Below are positions 9,003 through 19,483 of a stretch of DNA of 64,000 nt, one piece after another; positions within the stretch are counted from its first letter, which is position 1; every line of letters begins with the position of its first letter. The notes under the pieces are model-generated. The model searched no databases. It was not told the DNA's origin and saw only the letters and a program-made list of their open reading frames with translations. Position numbers and translations under genes: made by a program. Origin of the DNA: Vibrio chagasii (GTDB lineage: Bacteria > Pseudomonadota > Gammaproteobacteria > Enterobacterales > Vibrionaceae); assembly GCA_041879415.1 (NCBI GenBank), contig CP090851.1, positions 496,001 through 560,000 of the forward strand, in the 5' to 3' direction.

Positions 9003-10580
9003 TTAATTTACTTGTTGCTTGATGTACTCACCAAGCTCTGAGTGATGCATGATCTTTGATACTGGTAATATCTTTTCGGCAGGCCCCCAAGCAAACACAT
9101 TCACAGGTGTATGAGTGTGTGTGCCTGTACCCCAAACGATGTTTTGACCTGTTGCTTGTTCTCGAGCAAGTAGGTTGCCGCGATCGTTATATGGAAAGAA
9201 AGCATCGAAATCGTTGATGGCTGGTACATTCTCTTCAGAAAGGTACTTGTGTTGTGCCAGTCTATATGGGTTTGGCTTGCTTGCTAGTACCTTTTTCGCT
9301 TGTTCTGCGGTGATAGGAAATTCACTATTTTTGTTCACGATCTCAGCGAATTTCTCAGGCGTTTGCTCAGCTTTGTCGAGTTTTTGATACTCACTGATCA
9401 TGCCGTAGTAGCTTTGTTTCTGATTGTATAAACCATCAAGAATATCGAAGGCACCGAAGTTAAAGTTTGGTGCATAATCACGATCGGTAAAGGCTTCACC
9501 TGGGCGCTTTTGTGGCATTGGTAGCTCACTTGATGAATAGCTAAAGCCGAAAGAGCCAGTTTCATGGTCTGCAGTCACGATTACGATTGTGTCTTCACGA
9601 TCTTTTACCCATTCGTATACCGTTTGAATTGCTTCATCAAACTTAAGCAGTTCGTGCAGCATAGTGCCCGCATCATTACTGTGCCCAGCCCAATCTATCT
9701 GACCGCCTTCAACCATTAGGAAAAAGCCATCTTCATCTTTTGATAAGACGTTAAGCGCTTTTTGAGTCATCTCTTTTAAGCTCGGTTGTGTGCGTTCGCC
9801 ACTCAGCTTTTTATTGCTGTATGCAATGCCATCATCCATGCCAGAGTACGCGAATAGACCAAGTAATTTGTCGCCGTCAGCGTTATCGAGCATATCTCGG
9901 TTAAACGCTAACTGATAACCGTCTTTCTGGGCTTCAGTAAGAAGGTTGCGGTCATCTTTACGTTTTGACTTGAGATAAACGTCACCTTGGGTCAGTTGCT
10001 CAAGTTGTTTGTAGGTTTCGCCTTTGTCATTGGTTGACTTAGGGATCCAGTGACGTAGCCCGCCAGATAGCATCACATCGACACCTGTTTCCAGCATATC
10101 GCTAGCAATATGGTTTTCTAGAGAGCGGTGTGGCTGATGTGCGGCGAATGCGGCAGGTGTAGCGTGAGTTAAACGTGTATCGGAAACCAGCCCGGTTGCT
10201 TTACCCGCTTTTTTTGCTTTCTCCAGCACGGTTTCTACGTGATTGCCTTGGGAGTCAATACCAATAACTTCTGAACCTGTGTAGATACCTGTAGCAAGCA
10301 TGGTTGCTGAACAGGCAGAGTCGACCACAATCGCATCTTCTGGGTGGGTAAGAGATGAACCAATCACGCCTTCTTGAGCAAGCTGATAAAGGGCGGTCTT
10401 TTGACCTTTATAGATTGAGTTAGGTGCTTGGTTTGCATAAGTCTCTAGTAAGCCAACTTGCTGAGGTCCCATACCATCGCCAATCATTAGAATGACATTT
10501 TTGATTTCTGCTGAAAGTACATTGAATGAGAGTGTTGATGTTGCCACTGCGGCAATAACAGGTTTCATAAAGTGCTTCAT
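9003..10580 (-). CDS. phoA: Secreted alkaline phosphatase, VAP type
   Basis: Periplasmic or extracellular phosphomonoesterase of 525 residues. A signal peptide covers residues 1-23, with predicted cleavage before AEIKN. Metal and catalytic motifs are intact: MIGDGMG, the nucleophile serine in DSACSAT, the HATPAAFAAHQ segment, VTADHETG and GTHTHTPVNVFAWGP. I recall the sequence as very close to the cold-active Vibrio alkaline phosphatase (VAP), including its long surface-loop insert between about residues 345 and 430. AAGGGA precedes the ATG. I see no clear Pho box. Confidence 0.95.
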   Translation of the reverse strand: MKHFMKPVIAAVATSTLSFNVLSAEIKNVILMIGDGMGPQQVGLLETYANQAPNSIYKGQKTALYQLAQEGVIGSSLTHPEDAIVVDSACSATMLATGIYTGSEVIGIDSQGNHVETVLEKAKKAGKATGLVSDTRLTHATPAAFAAHQPHRSLENHIASDMLETGVDVMLSGGLRHWIPKSTNDKGETYKQLEQLTQGDVYLKSKRKDDRNLLTEAQKDGYQLAFNRDMLDNADGDKLLGLFAYSGMDDGIAYSNKKLSGERTQPSLKEMTQKALNVLSKDEDGFFLMVEGGQIDWAGHSNDAGTMLHELLKFDEAIQTVYEWVKDREDTIVIVTADHETGSFGFSYSSSELPMPQKRPGEAFTDRDYAPNFNFGAFDILDGLYNQKQSYYGMISEYQKLDKAEQTPEKFAEIVNKNSEFPITAEQAKKVLASKPNPYRLAQHKYLSEENVPAINDFDAFFPYNDRGNLLAREQATGQNIVWGTGTHTHTPVNVFAWGPAEKILPVSKIMHHSELGEYIKQQVN

Positions 10581-10695
10581 TGTTTATCCCTTTTTATATA
10601 AGCGGGGTGATTAAAGCACTCGAATGTGTCAACTCTGTTTCATATTTATTTCATAAATATAAAATTGAGCAATAACTCAAGTCTTTGGAATAGAA

Positions 10696-10727
10696 ATAAA
10701 AAAAGGCTCACATTTCTGTGAGCCTTT
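10696..10727 (-). terminator. Terminator of the BCCT transporter gene
   Basis: Stem AAAGGCTCACA/TGTGAGCCTTT with a long A-run on the left, acting as a T-run on the minus strand. Confidence 0.85.
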
Positions 10728-10774
10728 GGCTTATTTAGGAGGGCCCAAACTCATGGGCAGCGTCATGGCTAAAG

Positions 10775-12661
10775 TCAAGCAAGCGGTAGTTCTGCAACCA
10801 CTTGGTTGAACGCGATTCGAGCATTCTGAGCCTGCTCAGATAACTCGACCTTTTTCGCTTGTGCGGCACTCAGATTACTCTCGGCCTGCTCAAGTGCTTG
10901 TTGTAGGTTCTCTGGTAACTCGTGAGTTTCCATTTGTGAACCTTGTTCTAGCACATAAGCGCGAATTTCTTTTTTCACTGCTGCTAGTTCTGTATAAGCA
11001 ACACGCTCTAACTCTGCAGCTTCTTGCGCAGCGTCTCTCTCTTTCTCAAACTGAGCGAGAGCCATACCTTCAGCTGACCATGGATCCATGTCTGGCAGCT
11101 CTTCGATATTGATGGTTGGTTCGATGTACGCATCTTGGTGGCGTAAGTCGAGGCTAGTTGCGCGCACTGCTGAAATCATCAACATCACAGAGATAGCCAG
11201 TAGCGGTAGGCCACCAACAATCGCTGCGGTTTGTAGCGTACTCAGGCCACCCAAGAACATCAGAATCGTTGGTAAGAACGACAGTGTGAATGCCCAGAAC
11301 ATACGGTTCCAACGCATTGGTTCTTCTGTCACGTTGTTCTGAACAACAGAAGCTAGGATGTATGAAATCGAGTCAAAGGTGGTCGCCGTGAAAATGATAC
11401 ACAGTAGTGTAAACACTGCGATAACGATTGTGCTCATCGGCAATTGCGCCAGCATCGAAAAGATCGCTTTGGTTGCGCCTTCATCGTTAAGTACAGCCAC
11501 AACATCTAGCTCGCCAGAAAGCTGTAGAGATAGACCGTAGTTACCCAAGATCATGAAGAATAGGAAACAGCCAAGAGAACCAAAGAAGATAGAACCTGAC
11601 ACCATTTGTTTGATGGTTCTGCCGCGAGAGATACGCGCTACAAATAGGCCCATACTCGGTGCAAATACTAGCCACCATGCCCAGTAGAAAATCGTCCAGT
11701 CTTGTGGGAAGTGTGTGTTTTCGAATGTGCCGTAGCCACCAAATGGTTCAGCCCATGTTGCCATCACGAAGAAGTTAGACAGCAGACGACCAATCGAGTC
11801 TAAACCGGTTTCCAGCATGAAGATCGTTGGACCAGCAATCAGTACGAATGCCAATAGACCCATTGCACCCCAGAAGTTGATGTTACTTAGGATCTTAATG
11901 CCTTTTTCTAAACCCGCATAAGACGAGTAAGCAAAAATAGCAGTACATACTAAAAGAACCGTCACTTGTGTCAGGTTGTTTTTCGGCAAGCCAAACAGGT
12001 GGTTCAAGCCTTCGGTGATTAGAGGTGCTGCTAAACCTAAGGTTGTTGCTGCACCGCCTAATAGGCCGAAAATGAATAGGATATCAACGATCTTTCCTGG
12101 TACGCCTTTACTACGGTGTTCACCAAGAACAGGCATTAAGGCACTTGAGATCTTTAGAACTGGCTGTTTACGTACGTAGAAGAAGTAAGCAATTGGAATT
12201 GCCGGAATTAGGTAGATAGACCATGCGATAGGTCCCCAGTGGAACAGACCGTAAGTTGCTGCCCAACGAACCGCTTCTTCACTGCCAGGTTCTAGTTGGA
12301 AAGGAGGAGATTGGTAGTAGTAAGCCCACTCAATACAGCCCCAGTACAAGATACTTGCACCGATACCACCACAAAACAGCATTGCAGCCCATGAAGCAGT
12401 TTTAAACTCAGGCTTTTCATCAGCTTCGCCGAGTTTAATTTGTCCCATATCACTGAACACCACGTACACCATAAATGCACAAGCCGCGAGGCCTAGCGCA
12501 AGATATAGAAAACCAAGTTGGTCAGTCATGAATGTTTTCGCAATCGCAATCCAGTCTGCACCTTGAGCTGGAAACAGAATGAGCGGGAAAACTATCGTGA
12601 GGAGTAGTGCAATTGCACCAAAGAAGGTTGGCTTATCGATAAGCTCAAAAGTGTTTTTCAC
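10775..12661 (-). CDS. BCCT-family betaine/carnitine/choline-type transporter
   Basis: Sodium- or proton-coupled transporter of the inner membrane with about 12 helices over residues 15-530. Family hallmarks are the glycine stretch CGGIGASILYWG and the Trp-rich segment TIFYWAWWLVFAPSMGLF. The substrate (betaine, choline, carnitine or another trimethylated solute) cannot be assigned. Residues about 535-628 form a hydrophilic Ala/Glu-rich, probably coiled-coil tail that is long for the family. The start is a GTG at 12661 preceded by GGAAT; no in-frame ATG precedes it. Confidence 0.9.
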   Translation of the reverse strand: MKNTFELIDKPTFFGAIALLLTIVFPLILFPAQGADWIAIAKTFMTDQLGFLYLALGLAACAFMVYVVFSDMGQIKLGEADEKPEFKTASWAAMLFCGGIGASILYWGCIEWAYYYQSPPFQLEPGSEEAVRWAATYGLFHWGPIAWSIYLIPAIPIAYFFYVRKQPVLKISSALMPVLGEHRSKGVPGKIVDILFIFGLLGGAATTLGLAAPLITEGLNHLFGLPKNNLTQVTVLLVCTAIFAYSSYAGLEKGIKILSNINFWGAMGLLAFVLIAGPTIFMLETGLDSIGRLLSNFFVMATWAEPFGGYGTFENTHFPQDWTIFYWAWWLVFAPSMGLFVARISRGRTIKQMVSGSIFFGSLGCFLFFMILGNYGLSLQLSGELDVVAVLNDEGATKAIFSMLAQLPMSTIVIAVFTLLCIIFTATTFDSISYILASVVQNNVTEEPMRWNRMFWAFTLSFLPTILMFLGGLSTLQTAAIVGGLPLLAISVMLMISAVRATSLDLRHQDAYIEPTINIEELPDMDPWSAEGMALAQFEKERDAAQEAAELERVAYTELAAVKKEIRAYVLEQGSQMETHELPENLQQALEQAESNLSAAQAKKVELSEQAQNARIAFNQVVAELPLA

Positions 12662-12794
12662 GAGTATTATTCCATTAAAATGAGAGCGGAATTATGGAAT
12701 GAACTCGTTTTTCTGACCTAATCGGGTCTATTGTCGTGACGACAAATCGCTTTTATTTTGAATAAAATACGATCAAAGGACTAAGTGGGTAAGG

Positions 12795-13148
12795 CTATAT
12801 TAGAGCAAGAAGAATACCGCCTACGGTTGCCGCTGCGGACAAGTATTGCCCCGCTGAATATGAACCGTCATCTTCTTCTTCGATCTTATCAGGGTGATCC
12901 ATACCTAGAGCGCCGTGAGCAAATGATTCAACTTTATCGGTAACGGTCGCGTTTTCTGCTTCAACTTTCTTCGCTTCTTTATCGATTTCTTTAAGGGCAG
13001 ATAAGAGCGCTTTGCCCTCTTCAGAAAGCTTAACCGTGTTTTGCTCAACCTTAAGCGGTGCAGGCTTTTCGGCTTCGCTATCTTGACTCTTAGCGTTCAT
13101 CTGCGAAGGCGAATATAGCTGAGTGTTACTCGTTCCTACTGGCGTCAT
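12795..13148 (-). CDS. Hypothetical protein, charged with C-terminal hydrophobic segment
   Basis: I do not recognise the family. The 117-residue product is acidic and Lys/Glu-rich, with a probable helical stretch at about 45-75, and ends in a short hydrophobic tail (AAATVGGILLALI). A perfect AAGGAGAG lies before the ATG at 13148, which excludes the longer frame to 13208. The tail might be a membrane anchor or a surface patch. It stands alone between the BCCT gene and the ChaN-like gene. Confidence 0.7.
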   Translation of the reverse strand: MTPVGTSNTQLYSPSQMNAKSQDSEAEKPAPLKVEQNTVKLSEEGKALLSALKEIDKEAKKVEAENATVTDKVESFAHGALGMDHPDKIEEEDDGSYSAGQYLSAAATVGGILLALI

Positions 13149-13332
13149 ATAGCTCTCCTTACCTATCCTTAAACATAGTATCGGCAGAGGTGTGAAAAAC
13201 TTGTGCAATTAATCATCGATAGTGATGTTTTTTTATTCGCACATTACATTTTCTTCTGCTTAATCAAAACTGCTTGGTAAATAAGCAATTCCTATGCCGA
13301 TACCCATGTTCAACCTAAGAAGCTAAGCGAGC

Positions 13333-14286
13333 TTAGTCACATTGTAGGTCTGAGCTGCGTTTAGATAGGTGTTTGTATGCTTTCATACGGTTCTCTTTCT
13401 GAACAAAACGCACCGGTGGAGACAATACTTGTAGTTGGTAATCACTTGAATCCGAAGACAAGGCTTCGACCGGTGTGATGATGGCAACTTTCAGGTCAGG
13501 ATTACGACGCGAGATAGAAGCGGCCGTGCCTAAACCACCTTCAGTATGGAACTTACCAGCGACATGAATCACCTGCTTGCCAGGGTTCGTTGCTAGGTAA
13601 TCGACAATCGATTCCGCCATGGTTTCATCCCAAGTCACTTGAGCGGCAAACTGCTTTTCTGTTTGCTCTGGTGTACCGTGATGCATCGATGCCATGAACT
13701 TTTCTTTGTAAGGGCTATCGCCAATATTAACCTCAGTCGCAACCCAATCTCGCTGTTCTGAAGAAAGCTGGTCTAGGTACGGTAACCCTTTACGACCAAT
13801 ACATTGAACGAAGGGTTTGGGCGCATTTGCCGCGATAACATCTAAGTCATTCGCTTTTGCGAACTCTACTAGTGCGCGGTAATCGCTTTCGTAATTTGGC
13901 CAAGCCGCAGCCTTGGAGATAAGCACCTGTTCGCCAGTTTCACCGTTTAGGTATTGGTTAAGTGTGTCTTGGTGCTCTCGAGTAAATTGCTCCATTGATA
14001 GGGCAATGTTTGAGTCTGCATTTTGACGCGCTTTTAAGAAATCAGTTTGAAAGCGGTGGATGGCGGAGTGAGTGTGCCACTCGCCAATAAGAACAACGTC
14101 AGCGTCTAGCAGCTCTTGAGGTAAAGCGTTAAGAGAGAGTGCTTCGCCTTGTGGTGAGGCAAACTGGTAATCGTAGTAGGTGGAAACGGTTTCTGGTTGA
14201 ACCACTTTTTGAGAAGTGTTTTCTGAAGGTTGATTAGCACAAGCTGTGAGAAGAGTGGCTAATCCGATAAGAATAATACGTTGCAT
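13333..14286 (-). CDS. ChaN-like haem-binding lipoprotein
   Basis: 317-residue lipoprotein. The signal peptide MQRIILIGLATLLTAC has its lipobox Cys at residue 16. The ChaN/Tiki-like domain carries LIGEWHTHSAIHRFQ (about residues 66-80), SMEQF, and the C-terminal HVAGKFHTEGGLGTA. Characterised ChaN lipoproteins bind stacked haem and are linked to iron uptake, but metal-dependent hydrolase folds also share these motifs. GGAGG lies 6 nt before the ATG. No Fur box is evident upstream. Confidence 0.85.
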   Translation of the reverse strand: MQRIILIGLATLLTACANQPSENTSQKVVQPETVSTYYDYQFASPQGEALSLNALPQELLDADVVLIGEWHTHSAIHRFQTDFLKARQNADSNIALSMEQFTREHQDTLNQYLNGETGEQVLISKAAAWPNYESDYRALVEFAKANDLDVIAANAPKPFVQCIGRKGLPYLDQLSSEQRDWVATEVNIGDSPYKEKFMASMHHGTPEQTEKQFAAQVTWDETMAESIVDYLATNPGKQVIHVAGKFHTEGGLGTAASISRRNPDLKVAIITPVEALSSDSSDYQLQVLSPPVRFVQKENRMKAYKHLSKRSSDLQCD

Positions 14287-14361
14287 GAAATGCCTCCTTG
14301 AAGAACACGCATACTAAAGGAGGCAAGATGAGATTTCAATGCAAACGATAATCAATATCAA

Positions 14362-15177
14362 TTAAATCTGTTTGCGATACACTCTTAGCATAAAGTCAGC
14401 TTCACAGTTGAATTGCTCTGCGTTGGTGAGTTGTTGTTTAAACTCTTCAGTCGCTTTCCAAGCAAACGGCGTCATCTGTAGCAGGTCGAATGCATCAGAC
14501 CCCGATAGTTCCATCATATAGTTTAGATGCTCTTGGTGCTCAAGAGTAAAACCTTCGATCAATTCAGGATCTTCATCGTGTAAACGCACACCATCATAAA
14601 TGGCATCACGTAACTGATATAGGTGTCGGCTTGCTGGTGTTACTGTAATCACGACACCATTGTCTTTAATTGTGCGTTGGAGCTCTTCTGCCTTACATGG
14701 TGCATAAATGCGTAGAATGCCGTCTAAGCTGTTTTCAGCGAAGGGTAGACGATGACTAGAGGCAACAGAGAAGTCGACTGCAGGGTAGCGTTTAGCCGCG
14801 TATTTGATAGCAATCTTAGAAATGTCTAAACCAAAAATAGCACCGTTTTTATCTTGAAGATTCAGCGCGATTTCATTGGTGTAATATCCCTCACCACAGC
14901 CAATATCCAACAGGCTAGGATCTGTGTCTGGCAGGTAGCTAGAGCATAAGCTGACTACCGCTTGGCGCATTGGGTCGTAATGATTGCCTTCAAGGAAGCG
15001 ACGACGTGCTTGCATCATCTCTTTGTTGTCACCTGGATCTTTTGAACGTTTATGGTGTGCAGGCATCAAGTTGACGTAGCCTTCTTTTGCTAAATCGAAC
15101 TGATGGTTCTTTTCACACTTAAACGTACGATCGTTTTGAGATAAAAGTTGGTGACACAGAGGGCATTGGTAGTGCAT
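14362..15177 (-). CDS. rlmA: 23S rRNA (guanine-N1)-methyltransferase RlmA
   Basis: Methylates G745 of 23S rRNA using S-adenosylmethionine. An N-terminal zinc finger (C5, C8, C21, H25) is followed by the methyltransferase domain with motif I LLDIGCGEGYYTNE and the segment RIYAPCKAEEL. At 271 residues it matches E. coli RlmA(I). The Gram-positive paralogue TlrB methylates G748, so site specificity is inferred from lineage. Confidence 0.93.
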   Translation of the reverse strand: MHYQCPLCHQLLSQNDRTFKCEKNHQFDLAKEGYVNLMPAHHKRSKDPGDNKEMMQARRRFLEGNHYDPMRQAVVSLCSSYLPDTDPSLLDIGCGEGYYTNEIALNLQDKNGAIFGLDISKIAIKYAAKRYPAVDFSVASSHRLPFAENSLDGILRIYAPCKAEELQRTIKDNGVVITVTPASRHLYQLRDAIYDGVRLHDEDPELIEGFTLEHQEHLNYMMELSGSDAFDLLQMTPFAWKATEEFKQQLTNAEQFNCEADFMLRVYRKQI

Positions 15178-15382
15178 GACGATCTCAGAGCATAGAGTAG
15201 GGCGGCAAATTCTATCAAAAAGGACTCCGTCAGGCTAAATAAAAAAGCCGTCAATAGTGGCTCTGGAGATACAGAGTATTGGGGCTGACAACATTAAAAA
15301 TCATTGCTTCGATTTCGGTCACGTTTGTCTGCCGTTTTTCTGGGTATGGTTCACTCTTCAATAGCGTGAATAAGAAACTGAT

Positions 15383-16351
15383 ATGAAAAAGAAAATTATC
15401 CTCGATACAGACCCTGGCATTGATGACGCAATGGCCATTTTATTTGCTGAAGCTCATCCAGAGATTGAGCTGATGGGGATTACGACGGTCTACGGCAATG
15501 CGACGATAGACAACGGCACTCAGAATGCGCTTTATCTAAAGCAAAAGTTTGGTATGAATGCGCTGGTGGCAAAGGGCACTGATAAGCCTTTAGTCAGAGA
15601 CCCAGTTGGCGCTACCGTAGTCGTACATGGCGAAGCTGGTTTTGGTGATGTGAAAGCGCCAAGCGCGTTAGATGTTTCAGAGATTGAGAAGCCCGCTTAT
15701 CAGTTCATTATTGATAGTGTTCGTGCTGAGCCGGGAGAGATAACACTCGTTGCTGTTGGGCCTCTCACTAACCTTGCTCTGGCGTTGGAAGCCGCTCCTG
15801 ACATTGTCGATTTGGTTAAGGAAGTGGTTATTATGGGCGGAGCCTTTGGCGAAAATGACCACAGAGGTAATGTGACGCCTTTTGCTGAAGCGAACATACA
15901 CGATGACCCTCATGCCGCAGATAAGGTTTTCACGGCATCATGGCCTGTGACGGTTATCGGGCTTGATGTAACAGAGGAGAGCTTCTTTACTGCTCAATAC
16001 CTTGATGATTTAAGAGATGATGCTGGAGAGGTAGGGCAGTTCATCTGGGATGTTAGCCGTTACTATTTGAAGTTCTACTCAGAAAAAGTGGGAATGGAAG
16101 GCTGTCACGTTCACGATCCATCAGCCATAGCTTATGTCATCCAACCTTCTTTGTTTGAGTGTCGAAGTGGTGCGATTAGAGTGGTCACTGATGGACCAGC
16201 AGAGGGCATGACCATCCAGAAAAGCGACCAGCGCAGTTACATGAATGATGAGTGGAGTTCATTCCCGGCGCAGAACGTCGGCATTAAAGTAAACGATGAA
16301 GCGCTGCTGTCACTCTATAGAGATACGTTAGTTCGATATTCTCAGAGCTAA
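15383..16351 (+). CDS. Inosine-uridine-preferring nucleoside hydrolase
   Basis: Hydrolyses the N-glycosidic bond of ribonucleosides for salvage. The N-terminal calcium-binding motif ILDTDPGIDDAMA, the VVIMGGAF segment, the NIHDDPHAA region and the catalytic-side HVHDPSA are all present. The 322-residue length is typical of the IUNH family. The ribosome-binding site is weak. I do not assign an E. coli symbol (rihA/B/C) because the substrate class cannot be told from sequence alone. Confidence 0.93.
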   Translation: MKKKIILDTDPGIDDAMAILFAEAHPEIELMGITTVYGNATIDNGTQNALYLKQKFGMNALVAKGTDKPLVRDPVGATVVVHGEAGFGDVKAPSALDVSEIEKPAYQFIIDSVRAEPGEITLVAVGPLTNLALALEAAPDIVDLVKEVVIMGGAFGENDHRGNVTPFAEANIHDDPHAADKVFTASWPVTVIGLDVTEESFFTAQYLDDLRDDAGEVGQFIWDVSRYYLKFYSEKVGMEGCHVHDPSAIAYVIQPSLFECRSGAIRVVTDGPAEGMTIQKSDQRSYMNDEWSSFPAQNVGIKVNDEALLSLYRDTLVRYSQS

Positions 16352-16377
16352 GCTTGAGCGTTAGCCGATTGAGAGCA

Positions 16378-16406
16378 ATAAAAAGGCCGGAGTGAACCGG
16401 CCTTTA
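16378..16406 (-). terminator. Terminator between nucleoside hydrolase and yeaD
   Basis: Stem AAAGGCCGG/CCGGCCTTT with the better T-run on the minus strand, so it mainly ends yeaD. It may also act on the convergent hydrolase gene. Confidence 0.8.
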
Positions 16407-16441
16407 ATATGTCGTGCGTAGTGAACAGTTTCCTGAACAGG

Positions 16442-17326
16442 TTACTGAACAGAAATCGTTGTAATCAGCTGGTGGCTCTCACCAGGCTGAAGTGTTTTGC
16501 CTGCCTCTAAGCTTGGCGCGTGCAGTGTTGATTCAACACATAGCATGGTTAGGTAACCGTCGTCTTGCATGTCACCCATACCAGCAGCACCTTCTGCCCA
16601 CGGGTTCCATAAAACCGCAGAGTTATGACCTTGGTTTTCAACCGATAGAGTACGCTCAAGTTTTTTGTCCGCAACCAAGATTTGAGCTTCTGGTTGAGTG
16701 TAAACTCGGTCAATGGTGTCGGTTAGCACAAGCTCAGTACCGCCTTGGCAGATCTTGCCACCTTGCAGGCTGTCGATGTACTCAGCACCCATACCTGTGG
16801 TTGTTGTGTTATGGATGTCTGCAACGTTTAGGTAAGTGTGCAGTGCTCCAGAGAAAGTCCATGGTTGCTCATCTGTATTCTTCACATCCAAAGTCACTTT
16901 AAGCTCATCGCCAATCTCAACATTCAAGCGTGCATCAAACTGATGTGGCCATACTGCTAGCGTCTCTTCGCTAGGCTTTAGACCTAAGCTTACAATCACA
17001 CCAGCCTCGCTTTCGCGGTGCTCAACTAATTGCCACTCGCTTGAACGAGCAAAGCCGTGTGCTGGTGCAGCAATGCGACCAAACCAAGGCCAACATACTG
17101 GAATACCACCACGCAGTGCTGTTTTGCCATCAAATTTAGCTTGTTGGCTCATCCAAATTAGGTCTTCTTGGCCTTGTGGTTGGAATGACACAACATGGCC
17201 GCCAAACAGTGAAATCGCTGCATTTGCTTTATCGTGGATAACACGAACCAGTTTTACACCTTGGTGTTCAACGATAGTGACGTTGTCAGAAAGCACCGCC
17301 AGTGCAGGAAGAGTAGATAAATCCAT
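16442..17326 (-). CDS. yeaD: D-hexose-6-phosphate mutarotase YeaD
   Basis: Aldose-1-epimerase-fold enzyme that interconverts anomers of glucose-6-phosphate-like sugars. Recognisable segments are RGGIPVCWPWFGR, APAHGFAR, ALHTYLNV and the C-terminal MQDDGYLTMLCVE. The ATG at 17326 has AAGGA upstream and matches the family N-terminus; the frame extends without support to 17380. It lies downstream of gapA in the same orientation, as in E. coli, but a terminator separates them. Confidence 0.92.
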   Translation of the reverse strand: MDLSTLPALAVLSDNVTIVEHQGVKLVRVIHDKANAAISLFGGHVVSFQPQGQEDLIWMSQQAKFDGKTALRGGIPVCWPWFGRIAAPAHGFARSSEWQLVEHRESEAGVIVSLGLKPSEETLAVWPHQFDARLNVEIGDELKVTLDVKNTDEQPWTFSGALHTYLNVADIHNTTTTGMGAEYIDSLQGGKICQGGTELVLTDTIDRVYTQPEAQILVADKKLERTLSVENQGHNSAVLWNPWAEGAAGMGDMQDDGYLTMLCVESTLHAPSLEAGKTLQPGESHQLITTISVQ

Positions 17327-17491
17327 TACATAATCCTTCTTAAGGGAAATTGAATTCAAATTCGAGATACTCAAACTCAAGTAAAGAGTTGGGTAGTTCT
17401 CGCATTTGAATTGAATCTCGTACCTGAGAAATGTGCCATTTGTTAAGCATCATCTTCATTGGTGCTGAAGTGATTCATAAACAACAGGTAC

Positions 17492-17524
17492 AAAAAAGGC
17501 GACTCTAGAGCCGCCTTTTCTTTT
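17492..17524 (-). terminator. Terminator of gapA
   Basis: Near-palindromic stem AAGGCG-a-CTCTAGAG-c-CGCCTT with A-rich left and T-rich right flanks, located between gapA and yeaD. Confidence 0.8.
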
Positions 17525-17571
17525 CAGTCTTTTCTCAAAGACAGTCTAGCTAAACGCTATCTAAGTAGTAA

Positions 17572-18925
<1,354 letters not shown>

Positions 18926-19324
18926 ATGATAAAGCCTGATGAATACTGGCGTGAGCGCCTAACAGACGATGAGTTTGAAGTGTGTCGTTTGCGTGGTACT
19001 GAAGCCCCTTTTAGCGGAAAGTTGTTACACAACCATAAGACGGGTGTGTATAGCTGCACATGTTGTCAAACCCCTTTATTTCTGTCGGATAATAAATATG
19101 ACTCGGGATGTGGATGGCCGAGTTTTGATGCACCAATCAACGACGAAGCGGTACGCTATATAGAAGATCTAAGTCACGGAATGAAGCGTGTAGAGATTCG
19201 TTGTAGCGCCTGTGATAGCCACCTAGGTCACGTTTTTCCTGATGGTCCGAAGACAACTGGCGAACGTTTTTGTGTTAATTCTGTGTCGTTAATTTTCAAC
19301 AAAAATGACGAAAGTACGAAATAA
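18926..19324 (+). CDS. msrB: Peptide-methionine (R)-S-oxide reductase
   Basis: Reduces methionine R-sulfoxide in proteins. Two zinc CxxC pairs (CTCC and CSAC) and the catalytic cysteine in [10 protein letters not shown] are visible, as is [11 protein letters not shown]. The product is 132 residues, typical for MsrB. I chose the ATG at 18926 because AAAAGGA lies just upstream; the frame extends to 18881 without support. Its position divergent from gapA is conserved in E. coli. Confidence 0.96.
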   Translation: MIKPDEYWRERLTDDEFEVCRLRGTEAPFSGKLLHNHKTGVYSCTCCQTPLFLSDNKYDSGCGWPSFDAPINDEAVRYIEDLSHGMKRVEIRCSACDSHLGHVFPDGPKTTGERFCVNSVSLIFNKNDESTK

Positions 19325-19416
19325 CCTGTAACTAATGTTTAATCCTTACAGATCGCATTTGTCGATGAAATTGTAATGAACAGCCCAAGATTTCAGCGTT
19401 AACTCTAGTACAAATA

Positions 19417-19450
19417 AAAACAGCTACCATGATGGTAGCTGTTTTTTTTT
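19417..19450. terminator. Bidirectional terminator, msrB / DUF2989 gene
   Basis: Stem AAAACAGCTACCAT/ATGGTAGCTGTTTT with T9 on the plus strand and an A-run on the left. It serves both convergent genes. Confidence 0.92.
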
Positions 19451-19483
19451 AATTTGTTGAAGAGGCTATTTGGTCGCCTAAGA

